Origin: Clostridia bacterium
GTDB lineage: Bacteria > Bacillota_A > Clostridia > Oscillospirales > Acutalibacteraceae
Direction: 5' to 3'
Length of the DNA stretch: 5,261 bases
Assembly (NCBI GenBank): GCA_024699005.1
Contig: JAILQN010000198.1
Location: 1-5,261 of the forward strand
Part shown: one piece after another, positions 3,982-5,261 of the stretch
Layout of the letters: the number at the start of each line of letters is the position of its first letter
Position numbering within the stretch: the stretch's first letter is position 1
Made by a program: the position numbers and the translations under genes
Notes under the pieces: generated by a model
Database searches by the model: none
The model's input: the letters and a program-made list of their open reading frames with translations, nothing else
Told to the model about the DNA's origin: nothing

Positions 3982-5261
3982 ATGATGAAAAAAGCGTTAT
4001 CGATCGTTCTTTCGATCCTTATGATTCTCTCTGCCTGTGTCGTCGCGTTCGCCCGTGAGGAGTATACTCCTTCAGGAGACTATTCGGACTACACCGGCAA
4101 AAAAGAATCCGAGCTTACAAACGACGACATAGCCTCGGTCATCCTGGACTATGTCGACAGGCTTCTGAAGGCGAAGACGTCCGAATTCAACACCTTCGAG
4201 ACGAATGTATTGGGCGGCAGCGCCGTCAATACGGAGCTGAAGGTGGATTCTGTCGACGGGCTTCTGCGTTACGTTGATTACTTTGACGTGATAGGCGGAG
4301 ACTTCGCGTCGCTTGACGTAAGCGCTCTCAACAAGACAAGAGCCGCCGACGGCGACGGCGCGGTCATCTATGCCGTGATCCAGTTCGTCGCGGACAACGC
4401 CGCCACGTTCGCCAAGCTGTTCCAGTGGAAGAACGGCAAATCCTTCGATTTCGGCAAGGTCGGCACTTACATAGAGAACAATCTCGCCGGCTCCGAGATC
4501 CAGAAGTTCTATACAAAGTATCTCAAAAACGGATATAACATCCAGAGCGCGTTTATAAACGAGATCGCTTCGGAGATGGATTATACCCCCGCTTCCGGCG
4601 AGACCGTCGATGATATCATTGACAACGGTATCAAAGGCGCTGTGACGGAAATGTTCAAGGACGTGCTGTCCGCGGACGCCATAGCAGCCATAAAGGACGA
4701 CGCCAATATCGATCTGAAAACCCAGGATATTTATACAGCCGTTCAGAAGTTCATCGAGATAGCGATCGGCGATCTGACCCCTGCGATAGCAACATATTAC
4801 AGGTACTATCTTGACAACGCCCTTCGTCCGGCTCTCAAGGCGGCTTACGGTTATAACGCCTCTGTTGCCGCTGCGGCAGCCCCGAACAGCGCAACGGTCG
4901 TATCAGCATTCAACGCCGCCTATGACGCCGATACTTTAAAGGAAATCGCTTCTTCACCGGTCATTTATCAGTATGACGGCAATTGCTATTCCATGACCGT
5001 ATCAGACGGCGCAGCCACACAGGCGAACGCCATTACCTGGGATGGCGGCTATGAGCTTACCGCTCCTACTGCAAAGATCTATACCTACGGCTCCGGCAGT
5101 TCCGCTGTCACACTGTCCTACGGCGGCAGCACCTATAGGGGCAAATCCATCAGAGAGTATTATCCCAAGAATCAGAATATAACCGTTAACGTATACACTC
5201 CGTTCAGGGATCAGGTCACCGACGCGACCCTCTCCGCCCTTATCACGGGAACGGACGTGCC
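3982..5261 (+). CDS. Large exported protein of unknown function (5' part; runs off the window)
   Basis: An open frame of 426 codons starts after a strong RBS and consensus promoter and continues past the right edge, so the C-terminus is missing. Residues 1-24 form a typical signal peptide: positive start MMKK, hydrophobic core, and AFA before a likely cut at 24/25. Cys19 in LSAC also fits a lipobox, so a lipoprotein is possible, but the AFA site and downstream hydrophobic residues favour ordinary cleavage. Residues about 40-290 look mainly helical and acidic. An Ala-rich linker (VAAAAAP) follows near 295-302. The remainder, about 325-426, is rich in Gly, Ser, Thr and Tyr and looks like beta-structured surface-protein modules. 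Apart from Cys19, I see one cysteine, residue 335. I recognise no named domain, catalytic motif, sortase signal or SLH repeat in the visible part. Extracellular or cell-surface location is inferred; function is not assigned. Confidence 0.88.
   Translation, partial: MMKKALSIVLSILMILSACVVAFAREEYTPSGDYSDYTGKKESELTNDDIASVILDYVDRLLKAKTSEFNTFETNVLGGSAVNTELKVDSVDGLLRYVDYFDVIGGDFASLDVSALNKTRAADGDGAVIYAVIQFVADNAATFAKLFQWKNGKSFDFGKVGTYIENNLAGSEIQKFYTKYLKNGYNIQSAFINEIASEMDYTPASGETVDDIIDNGIKGAVTEMFKDVLSADAIAAIKDDANIDLKTQDIYTAVQKFIEIAIGDLTPAIATYYRYYLDNALRPALKAAYGYNASVAAAAAPNSATVVSAFNAAYDADTLKEIASSPVIYQYDGNCYSMTVSDGAATQANAITWDGGYELTAPTAKIYTYGSGSSAVTLSYGGSTYRGKSIREYYPKNQNITVNVYTPFRDQVTDATLSALITGTDV

Overview
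The window looks like chromosomal DNA from a Gram-positive anaerobe of the class Clostridia, probably a gut lineage near Oscillospiraceae or Christensenellales. This placement is inferred from style rather than from a marker gene: strong GGAGG-type ribosome binding sites, consensus TTGACA/TATAAT promoters, a clostridial-style signal peptide, a moderately GC-rich coding fraction with AT-rich gaps, and a separate HMA protein beside a CadA/ZntA-type ATPase.

Layout. Bases 1-170 contain no gene. The stretch to about base 142 may be the outer end of an insertion sequence, resembling an ISL3-type terminal repeat, whose body lies left of the window. Bases 171-2858, all on the minus strand, are a metal-responsive efflux operon. 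In transcription order it encodes an ArsR/SmtB-family repressor (2478-2858), a 73-residue HMA metal-binding protein (2260-2481, overlapping the repressor gene by 4 bp) and a P1B-type Zn/Cd/Pb-exporting ATPase (171-2030). The 229-bp gap between the last two genes is almost filled by a 192-bp inverted-repeat element (2071-2262) built from degenerate 7-bp units. Its outermost triplet is the HMA stop codon.

Bases 2859-3009 are a divergent regulatory region. A near-perfect sigma-A promoter reads leftward into the operon, and two copies of a TTGAA-TGACTG-(T/C)TCAA operator lie in its spacer and at its predicted start point. Rightward is a patatin-like lipid acyl hydrolase gene (3010-3861) with no Shine-Dalgarno sequence and a possible promoter placed so that transcription would begin at the ATG. 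It ends in a hairpin terminator that includes its stop codon. A separate transcription unit follows, with a consensus promoter and strong RBS, for a large exported protein of unknown function that runs off the right edge (3982 onward).

How the genes work together. The likely logic is that the repressor sits on the two operators when metal is scarce and leaves when Zn, Cd or Pb binds. The HMA protein would then bind or deliver metal, and the ATPase would pump it out. Nothing in the sequence ties the patatin or exported-protein genes functionally to this operon. I see no clearly new biological system. The most unusual object is the heptad-repeat inverted element inside the operon.
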